Below are positions 55,482-64,000 of a stretch of 64,000 nt of DNA, piece by piece (positions within the stretch are counted from its first letter, which is position 1; each line of letters begins with the position of its first letter). The translations under genes were made by a program, and so were the position numbers. Below the pieces are notes generated by a model, which saw only the letters and a program-made list of their open reading frames with translations, was not told the origin of the DNA and searched no databases. Source of the DNA: Dokdonella koreensis DS-123 (GTDB lineage: Bacteria; Pseudomonadota; Gammaproteobacteria; Xanthomonadales; Rhodanobacteraceae); NCBI RefSeq assembly GCF_001632775.1, contig NZ_CP015249.1:3762686-3826685 (forward strand), in the 5' to 3' direction.

Positions 55482-56918
55482 TCAGCGGCCGGCAGCGGCC
55501 GCCGGAGCGAAGGTCCCGTACGGCTTGAGCTGGTCGGCGACCGCCTTGTCGCCGACGACGACGACGCTCAAGGTCTTCGGATCGAAGTACTTGCGCGCGA
55601 CCGCCTGGATCTGCGCGGACGTCACCTCGCGCGTACGCGGCACGAACTGCCCGAGGTACTCCGGCGGCCGCCCGGCCAGCCAGTTGCCGGCCAGGCTGCG
55701 CGCCACGGCCGCCTGCAGCTGATTGCGGAACAGGTACGAGCCGGCGGCCGCCCGCTTCGCACGCTCCAGTTCGGCCGCGCCGACGGGCTCGTCGACCAGC
55801 CGCTGGAGTTCCTTGACGAACTCGCCGACGGCGGCACCGGTCACTGCGTTGCGCACGTCAGCGCCGCTCGTGAACGCACCGCCGCGCTGCGCGATCGAGA
55901 AGCTCGAGTAAGCACCGTAGGTGTAGCCCTTCTCCTCGCGCAGGTTGCGGTTGAGGCGCGTGTCGAGGCCGCCACCGCCCAGCACCGTATTGGCGAGCGC
56001 CGCCGGGATCTCGTCGGCATCATTGGCGGCGAACACCGGACGGCCAAGCCGGACGGCGGACTGGACCGAACCGGAACGCTCGACCAGGACATGCTGCGGC
56101 TTGGCCTCGCGCGGTGCCGCCGCGACGGCGGCCGGCGCGGTGCCCTGCCCCTTCCAGCTTCCGAAGGCGGCGGTCGCCAGCTTCAGCGCCGTGTCGACAT
56201 CGATGCGGCCGCTGATGACCAGCAGTGCCTGGTCGGGCCGGAAGCGCGCGGCATGGGCGGCGGCGAGCGTAGCCCGGTCGGTCTTCTCGATCGAGCTCTC
56301 GGTCGCCAGCGTGCGCCCGTACGGATGGTCGCCGTAGACCGCGCGGGCGATCGCCCGATTGGCCTGGTAGTCCGGCTCCGCCTCGGCCGCCTTCAATTCC
56401 TGCAATGCGTTGACCTTGGCGAGCTTGACCTCGGTCTCCGGGAAGCTGGCGTTGAGGCTGACGTCGGCGAGCAGGTCGACCAGGCGTTCGGCACCGGAAG
56501 CCAGGCCCGAGGCGGCGACCGTGATGCCGTCGTTGCCGGCCGACGCGCCCAGCGACGCGCCGATCGCCTGCAGCTGCTCGGCGATCTGCACGGAGCTGCG
56601 CGTCTTCGTGCCTTCGGTCAGCAAGGCCGCCAGCAGGTCCGACATCGCCGGCAGCTCGGTCGCGTCGGCCGCCTTGCCGCCGCGCACCGCCAGCACCAGG
56701 TCGACCTTCGGCGGGCCGTCGGTGCGCGGCAGCACCCAGACGGCCAGGCCGTTGGGCAGCGCCTTCTGGGTGATCGCCGGCACCGGCAGCGGCTTGTCGT
56801 TGCCGTACGGCGGCAGGTCCTTGGGCAGGGCCACTTCGGCGGCACCGGCGCTGCCGGCGGCCAGCACCACGCCGGCGCTCAGGAACTGGAATGCGAGGGT
56901 CTTGAAGGTCGTTCTCAC
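55482..56918 (-). CDS. M16 family protein without the zinc motif (partner subunit)
   Basis: A 478 aa exported protein of the pitrilysin/insulinase fold. The signal peptide is LAFQFLSAGVVLAAGSAGAA. The usual HxxEH region reads AMSDLLAALLTEGT, so the catalytic His and Glu are absent, while the C-terminal R-Y pair site (NRNLREEKGYTYGAYSSFS) is kept. This is the non-catalytic beta-type partner of the M16 peptidase encoded immediately upstream. GTG 56918 is chosen: GGAG is nearby and it overlaps the upstream stop (GTGA). The two proteins probably form a heterodimer. Confidence 0.9.
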   Translation of the reverse strand: MRTTFKTLAFQFLSAGVVLAAGSAGAAEVALPKDLPPYGNDKPLPVPAITQKALPNGLAVWVLPRTDGPPKVDLVLAVRGGKAADATELPAMSDLLAALLTEGTKTRSSVQIAEQLQAIGASLGASAGNDGITVAASGLASGAERLVDLLADVSLNASFPETEVKLAKVNALQELKAAEAEPDYQANRAIARAVYGDHPYGRTLATESSIEKTDRATLAAAHAARFRPDQALLVISGRIDVDTALKLATAAFGSWKGQGTAPAAVAAAPREAKPQHVLVERSGSVQSAVRLGRPVFAANDADEIPAALANTVLGGGGLDTRLNRNLREEKGYTYGAYSSFSIAQRGGAFTSGADVRNAVTGAAVGEFVKELQRLVDEPVGAAELERAKRAAAGSYLFRNQLQAAVARSLAGNWLAGRPPEYLGQFVPRTREVTSAQIQAVARKYFDPKTLSVVVVGDKAVADQLKPYGTFAPAAAAGR

Positions 56919-58288
56919 GGCGTTTCTCCGGCGGCAGTCCCGGCAGGCGCCGGCGTGCGGTCGATCACCACGCGATTGACCGTGGTCAGGTAGTGCGCGG
57001 CGACGCGCTGGATGTCCTTGGCCTGCACCGCGTCGATCCATTCGGGGATGCGGTTGATCGTCTGCGCATCACCCCACAGCAGTTGCGCCTTGGCCAGTGT
57101 GTCGGCGCGCGAGATGAACGCCTCCAGCCCCTGGTTGTAGTCCGAGAGCATCTTGGTCTTGACGCGCTTCAACGTCGCCGCGTCGACACCGTCCTTGACG
57201 ATGCGCGCAATCTCCTCGTCGATCGCGGCGAGCACCGCGTCCACCGCCATGCCGGGCTTGTACAGGCCGAACAGCACCAGCGGCGCCGGGCCGGCGTAGT
57301 CCCAGGCATCGCCCAGCGGCCAGTTGACGCCGCCGTCGATGTTGAGCAGCTGCTCACGGCCCTTGACCAGGCCCTGGTAGAGGCGCGAGGCGCTGTCGCC
57401 GACCAGCAGCTGGGACAGCACCGCCATCGGCGCCTGGTCCTTGCTGCCGCGCTCGGGCATCTTCCAGCCGATCGCCACCGCCGGCACCTGCGCCAGCGGG
57501 TCCACCTGCGACTCGCGCTTCTCGCGCGTGTTGAGCGGCTCGTCGACATCCGGGCGCGGCGGCACCGGCCGGGCCGGGATCGCGCCGAAGTACTTCTCGA
57601 CCAGCGCGAAGGCCTGCTCGGCCTTGACGTCGCCGACGATGCCGATGACGGCGTTGTTGGGACCGTAGAAATCGCGGTGGAACGCGCGCACGTCCTCGAG
57701 CTTGGCGCCTTCCAGGTCGGCGAAGCTGCCGTAGCCGTCGTGGGCGTTCTCCCACTTGGAGAATGCCAGGCGGTTGAGGTCGGTCCAGAAGAACAGGCCG
57801 TACGGCTTGTTCTGCACGTTGACGCGGATCTCCTCCTTCACCACGTCCTGCTGGTTCTTGAGGTTGGCCGGCGAGAAGTCCAGTGTCTTCATGCGATCGG
57901 CCTCGAGCCAGAGGATCGGCTCGAGCGCCGAGACCGGCGCGGTCTCGATGTAGTTGGTGTAGTCAGTGCGGGTCGAGCCGTTGTTCATGCCGCCACCGCC
58001 TTCGATGACGCGATCGAACGTGCCCTTGGGCGCCGTCGGCGTGCCCTGGAACATCAGGTGCTCGAACAGGTGCGCGAAGCCGGTGCGGCCCTTCGGCTCC
58101 AGGCGCATGCCCACGTGATAGACGACGCTGATGCCGACTGTCGGCGAGGAGGCGTCTTCGGATACGACCACGGTCAGGCCGTTGTCGAGCTTCTTGACGG
58201 CGACCGGCAGCTGCCATCGATCGGCAGCGGCGGCGCCCAGGGGAATCGCCAGGGCGGCGAGGCCCAGGACCAGACGACGGAAAGCCAT
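56915..58288 (-). CDS. M16 family zinc metallopeptidase (catalytic subunit)
   Basis: A 457 aa exported peptidase. A signal peptide (RRLVLGLAALAIPLGAAAA) is followed by the M16 domain with the inverted zinc motif H73-LF-E76-H77 (TGFAHLFEHLMFQGT) and a downstream acidic ligand region. It should degrade peptides in the periplasm or outside. It is the first gene of a two-gene operon with the zinc-less partner, overlapping by four bases. The usual bacterial arrangement is the same active/inactive pair. Confidence 0.93.
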   Translation of the reverse strand: MAFRRLVLGLAALAIPLGAAAADRWQLPVAVKKLDNGLTVVVSEDASSPTVGISVVYHVGMRLEPKGRTGFAHLFEHLMFQGTPTAPKGTFDRVIEGGGGMNNGSTRTDYTNYIETAPVSALEPILWLEADRMKTLDFSPANLKNQQDVVKEEIRVNVQNKPYGLFFWTDLNRLAFSKWENAHDGYGSFADLEGAKLEDVRAFHRDFYGPNNAVIGIVGDVKAEQAFALVEKYFGAIPARPVPPRPDVDEPLNTREKRESQVDPLAQVPAVAIGWKMPERGSKDQAPMAVLSQLLVGDSASRLYQGLVKGREQLLNIDGGVNWPLGDAWDYAGPAPLVLFGLYKPGMAVDAVLAAIDEEIARIVKDGVDAATLKRVKTKMLSDYNQGLEAFISRADTLAKAQLLWGDAQTINRIPEWIDAVQAKDIQRVAAHYLTTVNRVVIDRTPAPAGTAAGETP

Positions 58289-58460
58289 TCCTTGTCTCCA
58301 TGGATGAATGTGATGGGAGTCTAGCGGCGGCGGCAGCGCGGGAGCGCCTGCCGGTCGTCACGCGGACGGGAAGCATCCCGCCGGCGGACGAGGTACCCGC
58401 CAGGACAGGAACGCGCGCGGCCCTCGCTCCCCTACCGCCCGCCCCGCGCGGCGGCAGCCG

Positions 58461-59174
58461 CTACGGCTGTGCCGGGGCACCGAGGCGTACGCTGCGCTCC
58501 AGCGGCTCGCCGTTGCGGATCAGGCGCAGCGCGACGCGGCGCCCGGCGTGGTTGCGCAGCAAGGCCTGGAAGCCGGCGCGATCGGTCACCGGCGCCCCGT
58601 CGACCGCCACGACCACGTCCCCCGCGATCAGGTTGGCCTCTTCGGCCGGCGTGCCGGCCAGCACCGTACCGATGCGCACGCCGGCGCTGCCGACGGCCGC
58701 ACGCTCCTCCTCGCGCAGGTCGCGGAACGTCGCGCCGAACGGCAGGCGGAAGCGGACGTAGTAGGCGACCAGGGTGGTGTCATCCGCGGCCGCCGCGGTG
58801 CCCGTATAGACGATCGCGCGATCGGCGCCGACGGCGCGCGCCCGCGCGACGGCCTGTTCGCGCGCGGCGGCATCCCACGGCGTGAACCGGCTGCTGCCCA
58901 CATGCGCCATGCCCGCCGCGCCGAGTCGGTTACGGTCGGCCAGGAAATCCTCGCCCTCGCTCCATTCCGGCGCGGCCGGCGGCGGCGCGGCACGGAACGC
59001 CGCGACGGTGGCCGGCGTGCGGCCGGGCTCCTCGCTGTAGCGTTCGGCGGTGGCCGGCGCTGCATCCGGCGCCCCCGGCTCGACGCGGATCGACCGGGTC
59101 GAGCAGCCGGCGGCGACCAGGACGGCCAGCGACGCCACCGCGGCGAGAAGCGGGTACCGGACGCTCGCGGCCAT
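58461..59174 (-). CDS. PDZ-domain lipoprotein
   Basis: A 237 aa lipoprotein. The lipobox LVAAGCS places the modified Cys near residue 23. A middle region (about 60-130) reads DFLADRNRLGAAGMAHVGSS and ADRAIVYTGTAA. A C-terminal PDZ domain (about 150-235) has VRIGTVLAGTPAEEANLIAG and DVVVAVDGAPVTDRAGFQAL. No protease domain is present, so it probably binds protein tails or acts as an adaptor in the envelope. Its ATG lies two bases after the ampE stop, so the genes are co-transcribed. Confidence 0.85.
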   Translation of the reverse strand: MAASVRYPLLAAVASLAVLVAAGCSTRSIRVEPGAPDAAPATAERYSEEPGRTPATVAAFRAAPPPAAPEWSEGEDFLADRNRLGAAGMAHVGSSRFTPWDAAAREQAVARARAVGADRAIVYTGTAAAADDTTLVAYYVRFRLPFGATFRDLREEERAAVGSAGVRIGTVLAGTPAEEANLIAGDVVVAVDGAPVTDRAGFQALLRNHAGRRVALRLIRNGEPLERSVRLGAPAQP

Positions 59175-59176
59175 GC

Positions 59177-60058
59177 TCAGTGCACCCATCCGGCCAGCAC
59201 GATGACGGCCAGGATGGCCAGCCAGGCGATCAGGATGCGCCACAGCACGACCCGCGCATCGGTCAGTTCGACGACCGGGTCCGTCACGTCGGTCGCGTAG
59301 CCGTCGCCGGCGATGACGTCGGCATCGACGCTGGCGCGCGCCAGGGCACCCAGGAAGCCCAGGTCGAGCGTGAAGTAGCCGCGGCCGTGCGTGGCGTGGT
59401 ACTCGCGCCAGGTGCGCACGACCGGGTCGAAGTCCGACACCAGGGCGAGCGTCAGCGCGACCAGGTGCGCCGGCGCCCAGTCCAGGGCCAGCGCGATGCG
59501 CTCGAACAGGTTGCGGTCGCTCGCCGAGAGCTCGTCGCGGAACACCGGCGTACGCGCCATCAGCTGCACGATGCGATAGCCCAGCGCACCCGCCGGGCCC
59601 AGGATCGCGAACCAGAACAGCACGCCGAACCAGCGCGACAGGGCCGACTGGAACGTGGCCTCGACCAGGCAGGCCGCATCGGTGGGAAGCGCGCGATCGG
59701 CAGGCTCGGGCCGCAGCGCCTGCGCTGCCTCGCGACGGCGATCGGCATCGGCCGCCTGCAGGACCTGGCCGATGTCCTCCTCCAGGTCGCGCGGACCCCA
59801 GGCGTAGTAGAGCACCGCCACCGCGAACGCGAAGGCCGGCAGGCCGAACAGCCAGCCGGAAAGCGCCACCTGGACCAGCCCGCAGACCGCGACGACGATG
59901 ATCGGCACCACCAGGGCCGGTGCCGCCCGCTCGCGGCCATTGCCGCTCCAGCTCGCCAGCCAGGCCTTCAACCAGGCGAAGTCCCGCAGGCGTGCGAGGT
60001 CCGGCAGTGTTCGGGCGGCCACCAGGACGAGGACGACGGCGAGCAGGGTCGTGGCCAT
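59177..60058 (-). CDS. ampE: AmpE-like inner-membrane protein
   Basis: A 293 aa membrane protein of the AmpE/CobD-like family, related to the sensor partner of AmpD in beta-lactamase regulation. Membrane segments include LLAVVLVLVAARTL, PIIVVAVCGLVQVALSGWLF, ALSRWFGVLFWFAILGPAGA and ILIAWLAILAVIVLAGW. The conserved family regions DLEEDIGQVLQAADADRRRE and RNLFERIALALDWAPAHLVA are present. ampD is not adjacent, so a role in beta-lactam sensing cannot be claimed. ATG 60058 is chosen by family length. Confidence 0.85.
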   Translation of the reverse strand: MATTLLAVVLVLVAARTLPDLARLRDFAWLKAWLASWSGNGRERAAPALVVPIIVVAVCGLVQVALSGWLFGLPAFAFAVAVLYYAWGPRDLEEDIGQVLQAADADRRREAAQALRPEPADRALPTDAACLVEATFQSALSRWFGVLFWFAILGPAGALGYRIVQLMARTPVFRDELSASDRNLFERIALALDWAPAHLVALTLALVSDFDPVVRTWREYHATHGRGYFTLDLGFLGALARASVDADVIAGDGYATDVTDPVVELTDARVVLWRILIAWLAILAVIVLAGWVH

Positions 60059-60138
60059 GAAGAGAAGGCTTCCGCAGGACGTTGCGGGGATTGTAGCGGG
60101 ATCGCCGCGGCGCGGATCGGCCGTCCGCCGGGCCGGCG

Positions 60139-61098
60139 CTACCAGCGTTCGTCGTTGACGAGCGCTGCGAGGTCGACGCCGGCCGTTTCGTGCAGCCAGT
60201 GCTCGATCAGGCGATAGGACACCGATACCGGCGGCGGCAGGATGATCGTGCGCTCGGCCAGCGCCTGGCGCAGATCCTCCACGCCGAACCAGCGCGCATC
60301 GGCCAGCTCCGGGCCGCAACGGATCGTCGGGTCGTCTGCGCGCGCGGTGAAGCCGACCATCAGCGAAGCCGGAAACGGCCACGGTTGCGAGGAGTGGTAG
60401 TCGCAATCGACGACCTCGACACCGGCCTCTTCCATCACTTCGCGGCGTACCGCGTCCTCGAGCGTCTCGCCGGGCTCCACGAAGCCGGCCAGCGTCGAGT
60501 AGCGTGCCTCGGCCCATTTGGCGTGGCGTCCGAGCAGGCAGCGATCGCCGTGGCTGACGATGACGATGATCGCCGCGTCGGTGCGCGGGAACTGTTCCGC
60601 CTCGCAGTAGCCGTTCGTGCAGCGCGCGCGGTGGCCGCCGGCGACGATCGCCAACGGCGCGCCGCAGACCGGGCAATGGCGCGTGCGCGACTGCCAGTGC
60701 GACAGCGCACGCGCATACGCGAACAGGCCCGACTGGAACGGATGCAGCCGCAGGCCGGCGCTGCGCAGGTCCAGCCAGCCGGCGTCGAGCTCGGTCGCCA
60801 GACGGTCGGCGCGGTCCTCGTCCAGCCGCAGCACGAAGCGCGGACCGTGCTCGTCCGCACCGAGATAGCTGGGCGCCACCAGCGGCAGCAGGGCGCGGCG
60901 CTCGCCGGCATCGAGCAGGCGCAGCGCATCGCAGTCGTCGCGCACCAGTGCGCGGCCGTCCGTGCGCAGGATCAGGAATTGCGCGAGCTCGTCGTCCTTC
61001 TGCGCGTCGAGCCAGCCGGTGTCGTCACGCTGCTCGGCGTGGCGATCGAGCGCCAGACCGGCAAACACGTTGTTGCGACTGCGGCGATCGGCGCTCAC
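60139..61098 (-). CDS. nudC: NAD(H) pyrophosphatase / RNA decapping Nudix hydrolase
   Basis: Cleaves NADH to NMNH and AMP and removes NAD caps from RNA, 319 aa. The zinc ribbon (CPVCGAPL... [13 protein letters not shown], about 142-170), the Nudix box [20 protein letters not shown] followed by AGVEV (about 205-230) and the NudC signature [11 protein letters not shown] are all present. The start overlaps the erpA stop by ATGA, so the two are translated together. Confidence 0.95.
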   Translation of the reverse strand: MSADRRSRNNVFAGLALDRHAEQRDDTGWLDAQKDDELAQFLILRTDGRALVRDDCDALRLLDAGERRALLPLVAPSYLGADEHGPRFVLRLDEDRADRLATELDAGWLDLRSAGLRLHPFQSGLFAYARALSHWQSRTRHCPVCGAPLAIVAGGHRARCTNGYCEAEQFPRTDAAIIVIVSHGDRCLLGRHAKWAEARYSTLAGFVEPGETLEDAVRREVMEEAGVEVVDCDYHSSQPWPFPASLMVGFTARADDPTIRCGPELADARWFGVEDLRQALAERTIILPPPVSVSYRLIEHWLHETAGVDLAALVNDERW

Positions 61099-61463
61099 AT
61101 CGAGAACGAGGATCCGCAGCCGCAGGTGGTCTTGGCGTTGGGATTGCGGATCACGAACTGCGCGCCGGTCAACGACTCGGTGTAGTCGATCTCGGCGCCC
61201 ATCAGGTATTGCAGGCTCAGCGGATCGACCAGCAGCGTCACGCCTTCGCGGTCGACCGCGAAATCGTCCTCGGCCCGCTCCTCGTCGAAGGTGAAGCCGT
61301 ACTGGAAGCCCGAGCAGCCGCCGCCGCTGATGTAGACGCGCAGCTTGAGCTCCGGGTTGCCCTCCTCGGCGATCAGCTCCTGCACCTTGTGCGCGGCCGC
61401 CTCGCTGAACAGCAGCGGCGAGCCGGCGGCATCGAGGTAGGTGGGAACGGCGGTTTCGGACAT
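61095..61463 (-). CDS. erpA: Iron-sulfur cluster insertion protein ErpA
   Basis: A-type carrier that delivers Fe-S clusters to apo-enzymes, including those of isoprenoid synthesis and respiration, 122 aa. The three cluster Cys are in [11 protein letters not shown] and in the end [29 protein letters not shown] matches E. coli ErpA. ATG 61463 ([14 protein letters not shown]) fits family length though no Shine-Dalgarno is seen; a TTG at 61523 overlapping the bactofilin stop would add 20 residues. It is coupled to nudC downstream. Confidence 0.95.
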   Translation of the reverse strand: MSETAVPTYLDAAGSPLLFSEAAAHKVQELIAEEGNPELKLRVYISGGGCSGFQYGFTFDEERAEDDFAVDREGVTLLVDPLSLQYLMGAEIDYTESLTGAQFVIRNPNAKTTCGCGSSFSM

Positions 61464-61519
61464 GGCTGCGGCGGGAGGACGGCGATGGTGAGAAGCAGAT
61501 CGTAGCGCAGCGGCGGTTT

Positions 61520-61933
61520 TCAAGCCTCGGCGGGGATCGGCTCGGGTCCAGCGAGCTGCCGCACCGGCTCGCCCTGGTAGATCATCTTGCCGTTGACCTG
61601 GGCGCCGGCGGCCATCGCCAGCACGCGGTAGTAGACGTTGCCCTCGACACGCGCCTCGCCGGCCAGCTCCAGCCGCTCGACCGCGACGATGTCGCCTAGC
61701 ACCTGGCCGTTGATGACCGCATTGGACGCGCTGACCTTGCCCTGCACGCGGCCCTTGTTGCTGAGTGTCAGCACGGCCTCGCTGCCTTCGGCCGTGATCG
61801 AACCCTCGATCGTCCCGTCCAGGTGCAGCCCGCCGCTGAACTTCACGTCGCCCCGGATCATCGTCCCCTCGGCGATCAGCGTGGTGATCGCCGCTACCGG
61901 CTTGCCGTTGCCGTTCTTGCCGTTACCCCACAT
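61520..61933 (-). CDS. Bactofilin
   Basis: A 137 aa cytoskeletal polymer-forming protein of the bactofilin (BacM/CcmA) family. Its core is a right-handed beta helix of repeated short strands: [53 protein letters not shown] and [20 protein letters not shown]. Bactofilins set cell shape or position envelope enzymes. It overlaps the upstream coiled-coil membrane gene by 11 bases. The product ends with a Pro/Glu/Ala tail. Confidence 0.93.
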   Translation of the reverse strand: MWGNGKNGNGKPVAAITTLIAEGTMIRGDVKFSGGLHLDGTIEGSITAEGSEAVLTLSNKGRVQGKVSASNAVINGQVLGDIVAVERLELAGEARVEGNVYYRVLAMAAGAQVNGKMIYQGEPVRQLAGPEPIPAEA

Positions 61934-62645
61934 CGGTCGTCTCCTGGCTCTTCACCGCGTCTGCCCACTGGAAATCCTGCTCGGCCCGATTTCCACTGCC
62001 ATCCGCCTGCAGGTGCAGGCGATTGGGCGCGAACCCCTCGGGGAGCATGATCGTACCTTTGACCTGTTCGAAATACTTGAAGCCATACTCGATTCCGGAA
62101 GCCGAGCCGCTGTCCACCAGCGATTTCCAGTCGAGCGTGACCAGCTTGCCGTCCCGGACGCCTTCGACGCTGAGCGTCAGGCGCCCGCGGATGTCCTGTC
62201 CGCGCTTGATGTTCTGGGTCAGTGTCGCGACGAAGTTCCAGGCGCGCGAGCCGTCCACCGGCGTCAGCCGCAGGTCGTGCACGGCCAGGCCCTCGCGCCG
62301 CGTCCCGCCGACCAGGCGCCCGTAGAACGCCAGGTCCGCGCGCAGGCTCGCGATTTCCTCGTCGCGCTCGCCGAGCGAGCGCCGCAGGTCTTCCATCGCC
62401 ACCTTCGCGACCTGCTCGGAGCGCTGCAGCACGGCCGCACGCGCCTTGAGATCCTCGTTCTCGCCACGGACCTGTTCGAGCGAAAGCGCGCTGCGCGCAC
62501 CGTCGCGCCCGCTCGCCAGCTGCGCACCGAGGTAGCCGGCCAGGAGCAGGCTGGCGAGCCAGGCGGCGCCGAGCAGCACCCAGCGTCGCCGCTCGCGGTT
62601 GCGGTCCAGCGCACGGATGACGAGCGAAGGCGGTTGGCGGATCAT
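61923..62645 (-). CDS. Single-pass membrane coiled-coil protein (DUF6776-like)
   Basis: A 240 aa protein with a short basic cytoplasmic start, one membrane helix (WVLLGAAWLASLLLAGYLGA), a coiled coil (about residues 50-110: SLEQVRGENEDLKARAAVLQ) and a periplasmic beta domain (WNFVATLTQNIKRGQDIRGR). In related genomes such a protein lies next to a bactofilin gene, which suggests it links the bactofilin filament to the cell wall; that is inference. ATG 62645 is used. It overlaps the bactofilin gene by 11 bases and is divergent from hemJ. Confidence 0.8.
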   Translation of the reverse strand: MIRQPPSLVIRALDRNRERRRWVLLGAAWLASLLLAGYLGAQLASGRDGARSALSLEQVRGENEDLKARAAVLQRSEQVAKVAMEDLRRSLGERDEEIASLRADLAFYGRLVGGTRREGLAVHDLRLTPVDGSRAWNFVATLTQNIKRGQDIRGRLTLSVEGVRDGKLVTLDWKSLVDSGSASGIEYGFKYFEQVKGTIMLPEGFAPNRLHLQADGSGNRAEQDFQWADAVKSQETTDVG

Positions 62646-62802
62646 CGGCGTCACCACGAACGACGGATCGGCAAGGATAACCCCAGGGCCGGCGATCCCC
62701 ACATCCTCGCCGACGGGCATTGCCGGCCGGCGACGCATTCGCCGTCCGGGGCGGGCGGCGATAGACGATAATCGTGCGTTTCCCGAGGAGCCTGCCGCCG
62801 CG

Positions 62803-63219
62803 ATGCTCTGGCTGAAAGCTTTCCATGTCGTCTTCGTCGTCACCTGGTTCGCGGGCCTGTTCTATCTGCCGCGCCTGTTCGTCCATCACGCCGAGGCGAC
62901 GCAGCCGGACGTGCACGCACGGCTGGCCACGATGGAGCGGCGCCTGCTGGTGATGACGCACATCGGCGGCACGCTGGCGCTGCTGTTCGGCCTGCTGACG
63001 CTGTGGCAGATGCCCGCCTGGCTCGCCGCCGGCTGGATGCACGCCAAGCTGGCGCTGGTGCTGGCGCTGGTCGCCTACCACGTGCAGCTGGCGCGGATGG
63101 TCCGGCAGTTCGCCGCCGGCACCAACCACTGGTCGGGCCGCGCGTTGCGGATCTTCAACGAGCTGCCGGCCCCGGCCCTGGTCGCCATCGTCGTGCTGGT
63201 CGTGGTCAAGCCGTTCTAG
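62803..63219 (+). CDS. hemJ: Protoporphyrinogen oxidase HemJ
   Basis: Inner-membrane enzyme of heme synthesis that oxidises protoporphyrinogen IX, 138 aa. Four membrane helices are seen (LKAFHVVFVVTWFAGLFYLP, THIGGTLALLFGLLTLW, AKLALVLALVAYHVQLARMV, ALVAIVVLVVV). The conserved His in LKAFHVVFVVTWFAG and the late Lys in HAKLAL/VVVKPF are present, with RLFVHHAE and FNELPAP as family blocks. CGAGGAG precedes the ATG by about a dozen bases. Confidence 0.92.
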   Translation: MLWLKAFHVVFVVTWFAGLFYLPRLFVHHAEATQPDVHARLATMERRLLVMTHIGGTLALLFGLLTLWQMPAWLAAGWMHAKLALVLALVAYHVQLARMVRQFAAGTNHWSGRALRIFNELPAPALVAIVVLVVVKPF

Positions 63220-63451
63220 GGCAGGGGTCGATTCCCGCGCCGGTCGCGGGCGCCGTCCGGCGGCGGCGGCTTGCTATAGTCTTGCCGGCCTGGCGACGTA
63301 TCCGGGCCTCGCGCAGGGCAGTTCCGACACAGCTGAGTGCCCTGCGACAGAGGTGCCGCCATGCGTGGCCGGGCCAGCGGCGTGACCGGGTGCGGGCGGC
63401 GGCGGACCGTTCCATGGGAGCGCTTCTCGGAGTTCCCAGACAGGGGGAGCG

Positions 63452-64000
63452 ATGCAGGCCTACGACATCGACATCGACGACGGGGAAACCCGGCGCCGGA
63501 TGAGGACGGCGCTGTCGGCGCGGGCCGAGCGGCTCGCCGCGCGCGGCGAACGCCTGCTGGACGAAGGCTGGGACATCAATACGCTGATCCTGCTGGCCGA
63601 CGACGCCGGCTGGCTGGCCGGCGTCGGGCAGCACCTGGCCACGGCCGAGCTGGCCGCCCCGCTGGCGGCGATCGACGCCCTGCTGCAGCCGTTCCTCGAT
63701 CCGCCGCGGCTGCCCGATGCGGCGGCCCGTGCCGGCCTGGCCGCGCTGGTCGCCACGGTCGAAGCGGCCTGCGCCGGTGCCCGCGCCGACGATCCGGTCA
63801 CGCTGGCCTCGCAGGCGCTGGTCGAGCGGACACGGGCCGAGGAAAACGGCTTCCCGCTGCTGGCCAGCCCGCCGCCGGACTACTGGCGCCGGCATGCGAT
63901 CGAGCCGCAGGAGGCGCCGCTCCCGGTGGCGGCGGCCGCGCCGATGCCGGACCTGCCCGACGCGCGCACCGCCGCGGCCCGGACCGGGACCGATCCGGCC
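63452..64000 (+). CDS. Unidentified protein, N-terminal part (runs off window)
   Basis: 183 codons open to the window edge. AGGGGGAG lies two bases before the ATG. The visible part is soluble and helical: YDIDIDDGETRRRMRTALSA, LAARGERLLDEGWDINTLIL, LATAELAAPLAAIDALLQPF, then a Pro/Ala-rich linker from about residue 150. No signal peptide is present. It looks like an N-terminal sensory or protein-binding region ahead of a domain outside the window; a signalling protein is a guess. TATAGT at 63275 may be part of its promoter. Confidence 0.75.
   Translation, partial: MQAYDIDIDDGETRRRMRTALSARAERLAARGERLLDEGWDINTLILLADDAGWLAGVGQHLATAELAAPLAAIDALLQPFLDPPRLPDAAARAGLAALVATVEAACAGARADDPVTLASQALVERTRAEENGFPLLASPPPDYWRRHAIEPQEAPLPVAAAAPMPDLPDARTAAARTGTDPA

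Noticed and set aside
61095-61523. Extended ErpA start at a TTG overlapping the bactofilin stop
   Set aside because: The added 20 residues ([16 protein letters not shown]) do not match ErpA N-termini; ATG 61463 gives the family length.

Overview
The window is high-GC, tightly packed bacterial chromosome. It most resembles a gammaproteobacterium of the Xanthomonadales, probably Rhodanobacteraceae (Dokdonella-like). The evidence is the protein similarity of icd, aceK, GDH-180, erpA-bactofilin and hemJ, the many exported hydrolases, and a recurring C-terminal 'F-x-D-D/G-F-E' tail on secreted proteins. The lineage is inferred from recognised families, not from a search. No rRNA, tRNA, CRISPR array, prophage or insertion sequence was seen.

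Layout. 1-2.4 kb: end of a family 2 glycosyltransferase and an ABC-2 exporter pair. 2.4-4.9 kb: a secreted M14 carboxypeptidase. 5-7.4 kb: phoH and ybeY with an exported beta-propeller gene between them. 7.5-14 kb: an accessory patch with a secreted orphan, a duplicated LytTR fragment plus a duplicated ybeY tail, two DJ-1/PfpI proteins (one a GlxA-type regulator, one exported), an M23-like protein, a membrane LytTR regulator and an NTF2-like protein. 14.3-16.9 kb: a BNR-repeat secreted protein and a small orphan. 17.1-27.3 kb: an S41 peptidase, then an exported TPR-CHAT protease, an ECF-like sigma factor, a membrane anti-sigma-like protein and a huge S53 protease. 27.3-34.1 kb: SNF2 helicase, icd and aceK. 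34.1-34.9 kb: a non-coding structured inverted repeat. 34.9-39 kb: DUF1328 protein, lipoprotein methyltransferase, RluE and a non-flagellar MotA/OmpA pair. 39.2-43.8 kb: a three-gene exported module present twice in tandem. 43.8-53.2 kb: transglutaminase-DUF2126, NAD-glutamate dehydrogenase and NAD kinase. 53.1-58.3 kb: subtilase and an M16 peptidase pair. 58.4-63.2 kb: a PDZ lipoprotein, AmpE, NudC, ErpA, bactofilin, a coiled-coil membrane protein and HemJ. The start of an unidentified gene runs off the right edge.

Two parts look most worth pursuing. First, the CHAT/sigma/anti-sigma/S53 locus: the CHAT and sigma genes overlap by ATGA, and the next two genes share an upstream sequence block. 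It could be a protease-gated sigma switch. Second, the tandemly duplicated module of a beta-rich secreted protein, a DUF1573/HYDIN-like protein and an Fn3-like protein, with hairpins between its first and second genes. Other leads are the shared C-terminal tail on six otherwise unrelated secreted proteins, and a repeat at 34.15-34.75 kb whose two copies keep the same hairpins through paired base changes.
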